A stretch of 12,159 nt of DNA, from the NCBI GenBank assembly GCA_903944555.1, contig CAJASG010000717.1:1-12159 (forward strand), written 5' to 3'. Made by a program: the position numbers and the translations under genes. The notes beneath the pieces were generated by a model that searched no databases, had not been told where the DNA came from, and worked only from the letters and a program-made list of their open reading frames with translations. The stretch is from an uncultured beta proteobacterium (lineage in GTDB: Bacteria; Pseudomonadota; Gammaproteobacteria; Burkholderiales; Burkholderiaceae_C). Positions 5,564-12,159 of the stretch are shown one piece after another (the stretch's first letter is position 1; each line of letters begins with the position of its first letter).

Positions 5564-6940
5564 ATGAATAACAGACGCTGGGTCTCCTTACTGCCGCCGC
5601 TTTTATTGGTTTCGTCACTACTGCTTGCGCGCACCACCGAGGTTGATGACGAGGCCGGGAAAACTCCGGCGCTTGGCGCCACCGCCGATTTATCCACAGC
5701 CCCGCGCGTGGATGTTGATCGCCCCAAGCCCACCTTTCCGCTGTACGAGCGCAACAAGCGCGTTCATGGGCTCAAGCCTTTTCAGGCACTGGTGGATGCA
5801 GCGCCAGAGGGCTCTGTGCTGGTAGTGCCAGCTGGTAACTACGCGGGCCCTGTGATTCTCACAAAACCATTGACCATCGAAGGCCATGGCAAGGTCACCA
5901 TCGATGCCGGGGATCGGGGCACCGTGTTTTCGATGCAGACCAATGGCGCCACCCTGCGCGGAATTCACCTAACGGGATCAGGCGACTCGCATGACACCGA
6001 CGATTCCTGCCTGGACGTGCGTGGCCACCACAACCGCATTGAAAAAGTTGTGGTGGATAACTGCCTTTTTGGCATCGACCTCAAGCAATCCAACGACAAC
6101 ACCGTGATCGGCAATAAAGTTCGCTCCAAAGCCGCCGATCTGGGCGTACGAGGCGACGGATTGCGGCTGTGGTATAGCCACCGCAACCTGATCGAAGGCA
6201 ACGAAGTCACTGATTCGCGGGACATGGTGGCCTGGTACTCGAATGACAACACATTCCGTCGCAACATGGGCACCCGCAGCAGGTACTCGATCCACTTCAT
6301 GTTTGCCAAGAACAACATCGTTGAGGAGAACCGCTTTATTGACAACGCCGTGGGCGTGTATTTCATGTACACCGAAGGGGGTGTTCTGCGCAACAACCTC
6401 ATTTCACACGCTACCGGTGCCACGGGCATGGCGATTGGCTTTAAGGAAGCCAGCAATACCGTGATTGAAGGTAATGAGATCATTTACTGTGCGGTTGGCA
6501 TCGGCTCGGACCTGTCGCCGTTTCAACCCGACAGCAAAATCTGGATCAAAAACAACCGCTTTGCTTATAACGGCATCGCGGTGCAATTCACCAGTGAACT
6601 GGGTGGCAATGTGGTCACGGACAACGTATTTGAAGGCAACCTCACCAACGTCGTTCAATCCGGGCGTGGCAAGGCGGGTCTGAACGAATGGCGTGGAAAC
6701 TACTGGGACGATTACACCGGATTCGATCGCAACCACGATGGCATGGGGGACACCGCTTACGAGTTGTATGCCTACGCCGACCAGATCTGGATCGAGATGC
6801 CGACGGCGCGTTTTTTCAAAACCGCCCCCGTGATGGAACTATTGGATTTTCTGGAGCGACTCGCCCCATTTTCATCCCCCGAATTAACACTCAAAGACGA
6901 GCATCCCCGGTTCGTCAAACCTCAAGGAGTGAAAGGATGA
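5564..6940 (+). CDS. nosD: NosD, periplasmic right-handed beta-helix protein for CuZ assembly
   Basis: NosD works with the ABC transporter NosFY to build or supply the copper-sulfide CuZ centre of NosZ. The 458-residue protein starts with a hydrophobic leader (about 6-22) and then a region of repeated short strands with the N-x-I/V-x-x-N pattern of CASH/pectate-lyase-like parallel beta-helices (about 70-375), for example NDNTVIGNKV, HRNLIEGNEV and SNTVIEGNEI. The family signature GNYWDDY followed by DRNHDGMGD stands at 378-396. Only five bases separate it from nosB, and its stop overlaps the nosG ATG (ATGA), so the genes are clearly one operon. The length is usual for the family. The leader cleavage point is not obvious by eye, and there is no good Shine-Dalgarno site. 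Confidence 0.95.
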   Translation: MNNRRWVSLLPPLLLVSSLLLARTTEVDDEAGKTPALGATADLSTAPRVDVDRPKPTFPLYERNKRVHGLKPFQALVDAAPEGSVLVVPAGNYAGPVILTKPLTIEGHGKVTIDAGDRGTVFSMQTNGATLRGIHLTGSGDSHDTDDSCLDVRGHHNRIEKVVVDNCLFGIDLKQSNDNTVIGNKVRSKAADLGVRGDGLRLWYSHRNLIEGNEVTDSRDMVAWYSNDNTFRRNMGTRSRYSIHFMFAKNNIVEENRFIDNAVGVYFMYTEGGVLRNNLISHATGATGMAIGFKEASNTVIEGNEIIYCAVGIGSDLSPFQPDSKIWIKNNRFAYNGIAVQFTSELGGNVVTDNVFEGNLTNVVQSGRGKAGLNEWRGNYWDDYTGFDRNHDGMGDTAYELYAYADQIWIEMPTARFFKTAPVMELLDFLERLAPFSSPELTLKDEHPRFVKPQGVKG

Positions 6941-7785
6941 CTGGACCCACACCGGTAGCAACACCGCCCAGCCAACCTAAACCTCGCTTGAGCCGTCAGG
7001 ATCGCCGCCGGTGGATGCGCACCGCACTACTCGCGGGTGGTGTGCTGGGTGCTGCTCTGTCGGGGTATCTACCGCTGGCCTACGCACAAAAGCAGCGTCT
7101 GCGTCCACCTGGAGCTCTTGACGAAAAAGACCTGTTGGGGTCGTGCATCAAATGTGGCCAGTGCGTTCAGGTCTGCCCGGTGCAGGCCATTAAGCTGGCC
7201 GATCTGGTGGACGGGTTTGGGGTGGGGGTGCCCTATATCGACCCGCGCCAGCAGGCTTGCGACTTCTCCTGCGATGCAGTTCAGTGCATTTTGGCCTGTC
7301 CTACTGGCTCCCTCGCCTACGAAAAACCTGGGTTTTTGATGGTTCGGGCGGGGTCCAATTTGGCGACCAAGCCCACACTCAAGGCCAAGGAAAAGGACGC
7401 CGAACCCACGCTCAACCTGAAGGAACGCATGGGCGTGGCGCGATTGACACGTCCAGAAGCCTGCCTGGCGATCCAAGGCAAGGGGTTTAAGGGGCAAACG
7501 CGTGGGGCATCCTTCAAGGGGCGTATGCGCTACATGGACGTAGACCGTTGGAAGCCGATCTTGGTCGCCGACCACCCCTACGACGTCCCAGAATGTAATC
7601 TTTGCGTGAGCGAATGTCCGGTGGGCGGAGCCATCTCCATGGAGACGCTGACGACGTCAGACGGCAAGACCCGTCGTCAACCCGTCGTCCATGAACCGTG
7701 TGTGGGATGTGGCGTGTGCGAGATGGTGTGCCCCACCGAGTCGGCCTGCATTGTGATCGAAGCCAGGGAGGTCTGGAAGGTATGA
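6937..7785 (+). CDS. nosG: NosG, NapG-like iron-sulfur protein with four predicted [4Fe-4S] clusters
   Basis: The 282-residue protein belongs to the MauM/NapG ferredoxin group. It begins with a twin-arginine-like leader (RRRWMR at 23-28, then a hydrophobic stretch to about 50), suggesting export of the folded protein or anchoring at the outer face of the inner membrane. Cysteine groups are C70/73/76/80, C108/112/117/121, C220/223/227 (the fourth ligand perhaps C176) and C255/258/261/265. The start is set by AAGGAG (6924-6929) seven bases before the ATG at 6937 and by the four-base overlap with nosD; a longer frame reaching back to 6688 would lie inside nosD and is not real. With NosH it probably transfers electrons from quinol to the periplasmic cytochromes, by analogy with NapGH. 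NapG itself is unlikely because no nap genes are present. Confidence 0.93.
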   Translation: MTGPTPVATPPSQPKPRLSRQDRRRWMRTALLAGGVLGAALSGYLPLAYAQKQRLRPPGALDEKDLLGSCIKCGQCVQVCPVQAIKLADLVDGFGVGVPYIDPRQQACDFSCDAVQCILACPTGSLAYEKPGFLMVRAGSNLATKPTLKAKEKDAEPTLNLKERMGVARLTRPEACLAIQGKGFKGQTRGASFKGRMRYMDVDRWKPILVADHPYDVPECNLCVSECPVGGAISMETLTTSDGKTRRQPVVHEPCVGCGVCEMVCPTESACIVIEAREVWKV

Positions 7786-8762
7786 AAAACGTCCAATGGA
7801 ATCGCTTCTTCACACAGATCGCAGTCATGTTTGGACGCGAGTCCAAAAAACCCACGGTCATCACGGAGCGCGCGCAACAGGTCCATGAGCTCAAGCGCAT
7901 GGCCAACAAGGTCGAAGTGCGCGCAGCCATCATGAAAGCGCATGAAAAGCCACACGTCAATACGTGGCGCAACCGGCGCTGGGCCGTGTTGGTGGCAGCC
8001 AATCTTTTGTTTGTGGTGTCATTCGGTTTTGATATTCAAATTCTCGAAGGTGCACTGACTGCCTCGCGTTTTATTGGGTTCCACCTGATCGACCTCAATT
8101 CCGCACTGCAGGTCATGCTGGCCCACAAACACATCATCGTGAACCTGGTTATCGGCACCATGACGGTCATGGTCTTCTGGATGCTCGTGGGCGGGCGTAC
8201 TTTTTGCTCCTGGGTGTGCCCTTACCACCTGCTTGCTGAGTGGGCAGAAAAATTGCATCTTTGGATGGCCAGTAAAAAATTGGTGTCCGACCAGACCATG
8301 AGCCGCAGCCTGCGCACTTATTTTTGGATCGTCTTTGCTGCTGCCGCGCTGGGAACAGGCTATACCGTTTTTGAAGCCATCTCGCCCACCGGTATTCTCT
8401 CGCGGGCGCTGATTTACGGGCCGGGCTTGGCGCTGCTGTGGGTGCTGGCACTGTTGCTATTTGAAGTGGCCATCTCACGCCGCGCGTGGTGCCGTTACGC
8501 GTGCCCCATCGGACTCACCTACGGCGTGGTCGGCATCTTGTCGCCGGTACGTGTTGTGTACACGCTTGACGGCTGTTTTCATGAGGGCGACTGCCGCAAG
8601 GTGTGCCTGGTTCCCCATGTGCTGGACACCGTCGTGAAAGGTCGCGCCGTTGACACCGTCGTACCACTGGGCCCCGACTGCACCCGCTGCGGAGCCTGCG
8701 TGGATACCTGCCCAACCGGCTCATTAAAATTCGACATCAAGGGTCTCTCCAAATTACTGTAA
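7782..8762 (+). CDS. nosH: NosH, NapH-like membrane iron-sulfur quinol oxidase subunit
   Basis: The 326-residue membrane protein has four predicted membrane segments (about 66-84, 119-138, 181-198, 214-232) and two CxxxCP motifs behind membrane helices (CSWVCP, C142/C146, and CRYACP, C237/C241), the hallmark of the NapH/NosR/CcoG-type group. A ferredoxin motif lies at the C-terminus (C300, C303, C306, C310-P), and C265, C271 and C275 may contribute to a second cluster. The ATG at 7782 overlaps the nosG stop and follows AGGGAGG (7765-7771) by 10 bases; an in-frame ATG at 7698 lies within nosG and is not used. NosH is thought to take electrons from the quinol pool and pass them to NosG. In a cluster without nosR this pair is the likely link between the membrane and NosZ. 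Confidence 0.93.
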   Translation: MKNVQWNRFFTQIAVMFGRESKKPTVITERAQQVHELKRMANKVEVRAAIMKAHEKPHVNTWRNRRWAVLVAANLLFVVSFGFDIQILEGALTASRFIGFHLIDLNSALQVMLAHKHIIVNLVIGTMTVMVFWMLVGGRTFCSWVCPYHLLAEWAEKLHLWMASKKLVSDQTMSRSLRTYFWIVFAAAALGTGYTVFEAISPTGILSRALIYGPGLALLWVLALLLFEVAISRRAWCRYACPIGLTYGVVGILSPVRVVYTLDGCFHEGDCRKVCLVPHVLDTVVKGRAVDTVVPLGPDCTRCGACVDTCPTGSLKFDIKGLSKLL

Positions 8763-8768
8763 GTGGCT

Positions 8769-8783
8769 GCCCCACTCCGGGGC
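8769..8783 (+). other. Small GC hairpin between nosH and nosF
   Basis: GCCCC (8769-8773) and GGGGC (8779-8783) form a five-bp stem with a five-base loop, followed by TTTA. It stands six bases behind the nosH stop in the largest gap (51 bases) of the downstream nos genes. It is too short for a confident terminator but may dampen transcription into nosF. Confidence 0.3.
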
Positions 8784-8813
8784 TTTACAGCAACTCTCAC
8801 ATAGGCAAATTCC

Positions 8814-9674
8814 GTGATCCGTTTCAATAACGTCAGTAAATCTTTTCGCCGCGCCCACATCCTTGATGGCATTCAACTTGAAGTCGGCCTTGGTGAACGC
8901 GTGGCGCTGATCGGCTCCAACGGGGCAGGGAAAACCACCCTCATTCGCTGCCTGCTCGGGGAATACACACACGACGGCGAAGTGTTGATCCAAGGGCGTA
9001 ATCCGCGCCTGCAGCGCACCGAGGTCCTTGGGCTGATCGGCTTCGTGCCACAACTACCGCCACCGCTAAAAATGCCAGTCGGGCAGCTGATCGATTTTTC
9101 AGCCGCCCTGTGCAACACCCCTGCGGTGCGCATGCATGAAATTGCGATCCGCCTGGGACTCGACATTGCCAGCATCCTGGCGCGGCCCTTCAACAAACTC
9201 TCCGGCGGCATGAAGCAAAAGCTGTTGATCGCCATCGCACTGGGACGGGATGCCAAAGTGCTGGTGATGGATGAGCCTGCAGCCAACCTCGACCCCCAAG
9301 CGCGAAAGATATTTTTCGAACTGCTGGAAGAGCGTGCGCAAAGCGCCACCATGCTGATCTCAAGCCACCGTATCAACGAAGTGTCCGCTTTGGTCAACCG
9401 CGTCGTGGAACTCGATCTGGGCAAAGTGGTGCTGGACGAAAGCATTGCTGAAAACGTGTCCATGACCGGCATGCTGAGCGGCCGCGTGGTGGCCCGGCAA
9501 CCTGAACCGGCATTGGCCAAGGCGCTAGAACAGTGGAACTTCCGCGTCCTGGACGCGCAAGTGACCCAATGGGAGGGCGAAGTCGCTGGACCCGACCGTC
9601 TGCGTTTTCTGGGTATGGTTTCACGCTACGTAGCGGTCGTTAGTCACGTGTCGTTGACTGAAATCAACCCATGA
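8814..9674 (+). CDS. nosF: NosF, ATP-binding subunit of the ABC transporter for NosZ copper-site assembly
   Basis: The 286-residue cytoplasmic ATPase shows all ABC motifs: Walker A GSNGAGKT (34-41), Q-loop Q80, signature LSGGM (129-133), Walker B VLVMDEP (149-155) and the H-loop histidine H185 in SSHR. A C-terminal region of about 70 residues follows. The start is a GTG, supported by the family-like N-terminus MIRFNNVSKSF; only a weak AGG lies eight bases upstream. NosF pairs with NosY and acts together with NosD in CuZ biogenesis, possibly by moving a sulfur species. The stop overlaps the nosL ATG (ATGA). The permease gene nosY does not follow directly but comes after nosL. Confidence 0.95.
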   Translation: MIRFNNVSKSFRRAHILDGIQLEVGLGERVALIGSNGAGKTTLIRCLLGEYTHDGEVLIQGRNPRLQRTEVLGLIGFVPQLPPPLKMPVGQLIDFSAALCNTPAVRMHEIAIRLGLDIASILARPFNKLSGGMKQKLLIAIALGRDAKVLVMDEPAANLDPQARKIFFELLEERAQSATMLISSHRINEVSALVNRVVELDLGKVVLDESIAENVSMTGMLSGRVVARQPEPALAKALEQWNFRVLDAQVTQWEGEVAGPDRLRFLGMVSRYVAVVSHVSLTEINP

Positions 9675-10198
9675 GGCGACGTGCTTTTGTAGCCCACGGT
9701 ATTGGCCTGACGCCGATAGCCGCCCTGCTTACGGCATGTGGTGACGATGGCGTGTGGCCAGAAGGAATGGTTGCATTCAAATGGGACCGTGACGTTTGTG
9801 CGCGGTGCGGCATGGCCATCTCGGACCGGCGCTTTCCAGCCCAGATTCGTGGCGGCCCCAAAAACACCGCCTTCAAATTCGACGACATCGGCTGTGCATC
9901 CACTTGGTACGAAGAGAAGCACAAAGAACACCCCTGGATGTCCGATGCAGCCACCCGGTTCTGGGTGGCCGACTTTGCCAGTAAGAGCAGCATATGGCTG
10001 GACGCCCGAAGTGCCCATTACCTGAGCGGAAAAACCTCGCCCATGGGCTACAACTACGCGGCCTTCCCTGAGCCGCAACCGGACACGGTCAACTTTGATG
10101 TCATGAGCAAGAAGGCAGCCAGCATGTGGCCGGCCAATTGTCTGCCCGGATCGACCGTAGACCGCCCGATTTTCAGCGCCCCCGGCGCCCCCAAATAA
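9671..10198 (+). CDS. nosL: NosL, copper-binding lipoprotein of NosZ maturation
   Basis: NosL binds Cu(I) and hands copper to the NosZ assembly machinery on the periplasmic face. The 175-residue protein begins MRRRAFV and runs through a short hydrophobic stretch to the lipobox LTAC (C23), so it should be lipid-anchored. The RRxF pattern also allows Tat export. The family motif CARCGMAISD (C43, C46, M48) follows, and the conserved FDD and the segment around HYLSGKTSPMGYNYAAF match NosL. The gene overlaps nosF by four bases and lacks a Shine-Dalgarno site, suggesting coupled translation. It ends 15 bases before nosY. Its placement between the two ABC transporter subunit genes differs from the common F-Y-L order. 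Confidence 0.94.
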   Translation: MRRRAFVAHGIGLTPIAALLTACGDDGVWPEGMVAFKWDRDVCARCGMAISDRRFPAQIRGGPKNTAFKFDDIGCASTWYEEKHKEHPWMSDAATRFWVADFASKSSIWLDARSAHYLSGKTSPMGYNYAAFPEPQPDTVNFDVMSKKAASMWPANCLPGSTVDRPIFSAPGAPK

Positions 10199-10213
10199 CC
10201 CACTGCTAATCCC

Positions 10214-11041
10214 ATGAAACAACTCTGGCTCACCGCCAAACTCGATATTGTTGAATCCCTGCGTGCCCGCTGGTTTCTGATCTACACCCTCGTATTCGGA
10301 GGCATCGTAGCGCTGCTGTTTTTGTTCGGGCTGACTGAATCCCGGGTGCTGGGTTTCATCGGCCTGTCTCGGCTGCTGGTGACGTACATCCAGTTGACCA
10401 TGGCCATTTTGCCGATCTTCGTTTTAATCACCACAGTGCGCTCCGTCGCAGGCGACCGGGAGGCCGGTGTTTACGAGTATTTGCTGTCCTTGCCGGTGTC
10501 ACTTGCCGCCTGGTTTTGGGGCAAGATCTTGGGGCGTTACATCGTCATCTTCCTGCCAGTGTTCGGCGCTATGGTGATGGCCGTGCTGATTGCCATGGTC
10601 AAGGGCATTGAGGTGCCCTGGGCTATCTTCAGTTACTACACCGCCCTGCTTGCCGTGATGGCTGCCTGCTTTTTAGGCATCGGAATGTTGATTTCGTCCT
10701 TGGCCCGAACCACCGACATGGCCCAGGGCGCGGCCTTTTTGGTCTGGCTCACCTTCTTGCTGTTCCTCGACCTGATTCTGCTTGGCGTGATGATCCAGGG
10801 AAAGATTTCACCCGAGCTGGCGGTGACCCTGGCCTTGGCCAACCCGCTGCAGGTGTTTCGCACCGCCGCACTGGCCATGTTTGACCCGCAGCTCATCGTT
10901 CTCGGCCCTTCGGCCTACGTCATTCTGGATTTATTTGGCGCCTTTGGTTACAAAGTCTTTGCGCTGGCTTACCCCCTTGTGCTGGGCGTAGTGGCTGCAT
11001 TTACGGGCTTTGTGCTGTTTCGCCGTGGGGACCTGCCTTGA
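10214..11041 (+). CDS. nosY: NosY, permease subunit of the NosDFY system
   Basis: The 275-residue protein is an ABC-2-type permease with about six membrane segments (roughly 20-40, 54-76, 107-129, 139-161, 173-193, 248-270). The segment after helix 2, DREAGVYEYLLSLPVS (81-96), is typical of NosY and related ABC-2 permeases and could form the coupling helix that contacts NosF. It forms the membrane channel of the NosFY complex, on which periplasmic NosD docks. The ATG lies 15 bases behind nosL without a clear ribosome binding site, and the stop codon is shared in part with the TTG start of the next gene. The length is usual for the family. Confidence 0.95.
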   Translation: MKQLWLTAKLDIVESLRARWFLIYTLVFGGIVALLFLFGLTESRVLGFIGLSRLLVTYIQLTMAILPIFVLITTVRSVAGDREAGVYEYLLSLPVSLAAWFWGKILGRYIVIFLPVFGAMVMAVLIAMVKGIEVPWAIFSYYTALLAVMAACFLGIGMLISSLARTTDMAQGAAFLVWLTFLLFLDLILLGVMIQGKISPELAVTLALANPLQVFRTAALAMFDPQLIVLGPSAYVILDLFGAFGYKVFALAYPLVLGVVAAFTGFVLFRRGDLP

Positions 11042-11583
11042 GGCGCAGCTCTATTTGCGCCTTTTTTCTGGCGCTACCACTGGTTTATGCCTGCACCCTG
11101 GCGCTGGCTCAGCCCAAGACCAGTATGCAGGGCGGACTCACGCTCGAAGAGCCTGGGCGCATCACTACCAGCGCTCTCTTTGGTGCCACTTTGTACGACC
11201 TGGACAATCAGCCCGTGCTGTTTTCGACCCATCGCGGTCGCCCCATGATCATCAACTTTTGGGCGCGTTGGTGCCCGCCTTGCCGGGTGGAAATCCCTGA
11301 ACTGGTCGCCCTGCAGCAACAAAAAACCGGCGTGGACATCATTGGTATCAACATCGAGACCGACCCCGCACCGGTGCGCGACTTTGGCCGCGCCTACGAC
11401 ATCAACTACCCGGTGTTGCTGACTCGCGCACCGGGCATTGAGCTGATGCGCTCGCTGGGCAATAGCAAGGCTGGCCTGCCGTTTACAGTGGTCCTCAACA
11501 AGCAGGGGGAGGTCGTGGCCAGCCGCATGGGCGCCATGACACGCGCGCAGCTTGAGCTTGCGGTTGAACGTGCACTACGCTAG
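11038..11583 (+). CDS. TlpA/ResA-like periplasmic thioredoxin
   Basis: The 181-residue protein has an N-terminal export signal (about 1-24) and a thioredoxin fold with the active site WCPPC (C79, C82) preceded by INFWARW, plus the cis-proline in GLPFTVV. Such proteins reduce disulfides in the periplasm, for example in apocytochromes c, in the CuA site of cytochrome oxidase (TlpA) or in copper chaperones. The start is a TTG that overlaps the nosY stop (TTGA) and follows GGGGA (11027-11031) by six bases; no ATG or GTG start gives the signal peptide. VYAC (C19) is a poor lipobox, so lipidation is uncertain. Its position in the operon suggests that it reduces the CuA cysteines of NosZ or of NosL, which is inference. 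Confidence 0.88.
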   Translation: MRRSSICAFFLALPLVYACTLALAQPKTSMQGGLTLEEPGRITTSALFGATLYDLDNQPVLFSTHRGRPMIINFWARWCPPCRVEIPELVALQQQKTGVDIIGINIETDPAPVRDFGRAYDINYPVLLTRAPGIELMRSLGNSKAGLPFTVVLNKQGEVVASRMGAMTRAQLELAVERALR

Positions 11584-11587
11584 CCCC

Positions 11588-12159
11588 ATGCAAGACAAAC
11601 CCTCCATCGACCAGAGTTTCGGCAAGCAAACCGTCAGCAGCGAAGAGCGCCGCGAGCGCATTCGCCTGGTTTTCAACGCCGTGGCGCCGCGCTACGACTT
11701 AATGAACGACCTGATGAGCATGGGCATCCACCGCCTGTGGAAGCGCAAGCTGGCACAGCGGGTGGCAGGCATCTTTGGGCGCGTCGTCGACTTGGCAGGC
11801 GGCACTGGCGATGTAGCCCGTCTGCTGCTGGGTCGGGGTCGTGAAGTGGTCGTGTGCGACCCCAGCCTGGCCATGATGCAGGTCGGACGGGCACGCGCCG
11901 GCAATGCGGGTATTCAGTGGTTGGCCGGTGAAGCCGAACATCTGCCCTTACCCGATGCCAGCGTGGACTTGCTCACCGTGTCGTTTGGGCTGCGCAACGC
12001 CACCCAATTGGCGACTGCACTGACTGAGGTGATGCGTGTGCTCAAACCCGGTGGTCGTTTTGTTTGTCTGGAGTTTTCGCGCCCGGCGGCATGGCTGGCC
12101 CCTTTTTACGATCTTTACTCGTTCTTCGTCATCCCGCGGCTCGGCGCAGCCGTAGCCGG
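11588..12159 (+). CDS. ubiE: UbiE, C-methyltransferase of ubiquinone/menaquinone synthesis, 3' end cut by window
   Basis: UbiE (COQ5) methylates 2-polyprenyl-6-methoxy-benzoquinol and, where present, demethylmenaquinol, using S-adenosylmethionine in the cytoplasm. The 190 visible residues include the N-terminal family motif YDLMNDLMSMGIHRLWK (36-52), the SAM-binding motif DLAGGTGD (68-75), CDPS as the acidic end of strand 2, and the family signature VSFGLRN (131-137), followed by LKPGGRF. The frame stays open to the last base, and about 50-55 residues should lie beyond the window. The ATG follows the thioredoxin stop by only four bases, so it is probably read together with the nos genes, at least in part. 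No Shine-Dalgarno site is obvious. Confidence 0.95.
   Translation, partial: MQDKPSIDQSFGKQTVSSEERRERIRLVFNAVAPRYDLMNDLMSMGIHRLWKRKLAQRVAGIFGRVVDLAGGTGDVARLLLGRGREVVVCDPSLAMMQVGRARAGNAGIQWLAGEAEHLPLPDASVDLLTVSFGLRNATQLATALTEVMRVLKPGGRFVCLEFSRPAAWLAPFYDLYSFFVIPRLGAAVA

Noticed and set aside
6688..6936. Upstream extension of nosG to an ATG at 6688
   Set aside because: This would overlap 250 bases of nosD in another frame and add an unrelated Arg-rich sequence. The ATG at 6937 has a good Shine-Dalgarno site and the usual four-base overlap.
7698..7781. Upstream extension of nosH to an ATG at 7698
   Set aside because: The extra 28 codons lie over the conserved last iron-sulfur motif of nosG and look like frame-shifted cysteine codons. 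The ATG at 7782 is better placed.
9644..10222. Minus-strand frame opposite nosL (192 codons)
   Set aside because: It is fully antisense to the well-supported nosL, with no recognisable domain and no ribosome binding site.

Overview
The window is a stretch of betaproteobacterial chromosome (probably Burkholderiales or Rhodocyclales, judged from gene content, protein style and moderate to high GC; the genus cannot be fixed by eye). It carries what looks like a complete nitrous oxide reductase (nos) cluster of the Sec-dependent, 'clade II' or atypical type. All genes lie on the + strand. The left edge cuts a cytochrome c maturation gene (ccmI-like) and the right edge cuts ubiE.

Layout. 1-804: C-terminal part of a CcmI/CycH-type TPR protein with an internally duplicated domain. 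805-1122: a gene-free control region with a hairpin behind ccmI, a perfect FNR/ANR/DNR-type palindrome (945-958) and a Shine-Dalgarno site that favours the second ATG of nosZ. 1123-3411: nosZ. 3415-3462: two consecutive stem-loops directly behind nosZ. 3483-4565: a monohaem and a dihaem cytochrome c. 4575-5558: nosB. 5564-6940: nosD. 6937-7785: nosG. 7782-8762: nosH. 8814-9674: nosF. 9671-10198: nosL. 10214-11041: nosY. 11038-11583: a TlpA/ResA-like thioredoxin. 11588-end: ubiE (partial).

How the genes fit together. NosZ reduces N2O to N2 in the periplasm at its CuZ cluster and receives electrons through CuA. NosR and NosX of classical clusters are absent from the window. Their place as an electron route appears to be taken by the iron-sulfur proteins NosG and NosH (NapG/NapH relatives), which probably oxidise quinol and pass electrons to the two periplasmic cytochromes c. 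NosD, NosF and NosY form the ABC-type machinery for CuZ assembly. NosL is a copper-binding lipoprotein, and the TlpA-like protein could keep copper-site cysteines reduced. NosB is a membrane protein typical of clade II clusters with unknown function. The flanking genes also serve respiration: ccmI for haem attachment to c-type cytochromes and ubiE for quinone synthesis.

Several features deserve a closer look: a haem-free helical C-terminal extension on NosZ of about 115 residues, a CuA loop with Glu where clade I enzymes have Trp, the strong double hairpin separating nosZ from the rest of the operon, the His/Cys/Met-rich loop of NosB, nosL lying between nosF and nosY, the unusual TTG start of the thioredoxin gene, and the 498-base internal duplication in ccmI. 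No mobile elements, tRNA, rRNA or CRISPR arrays were seen.
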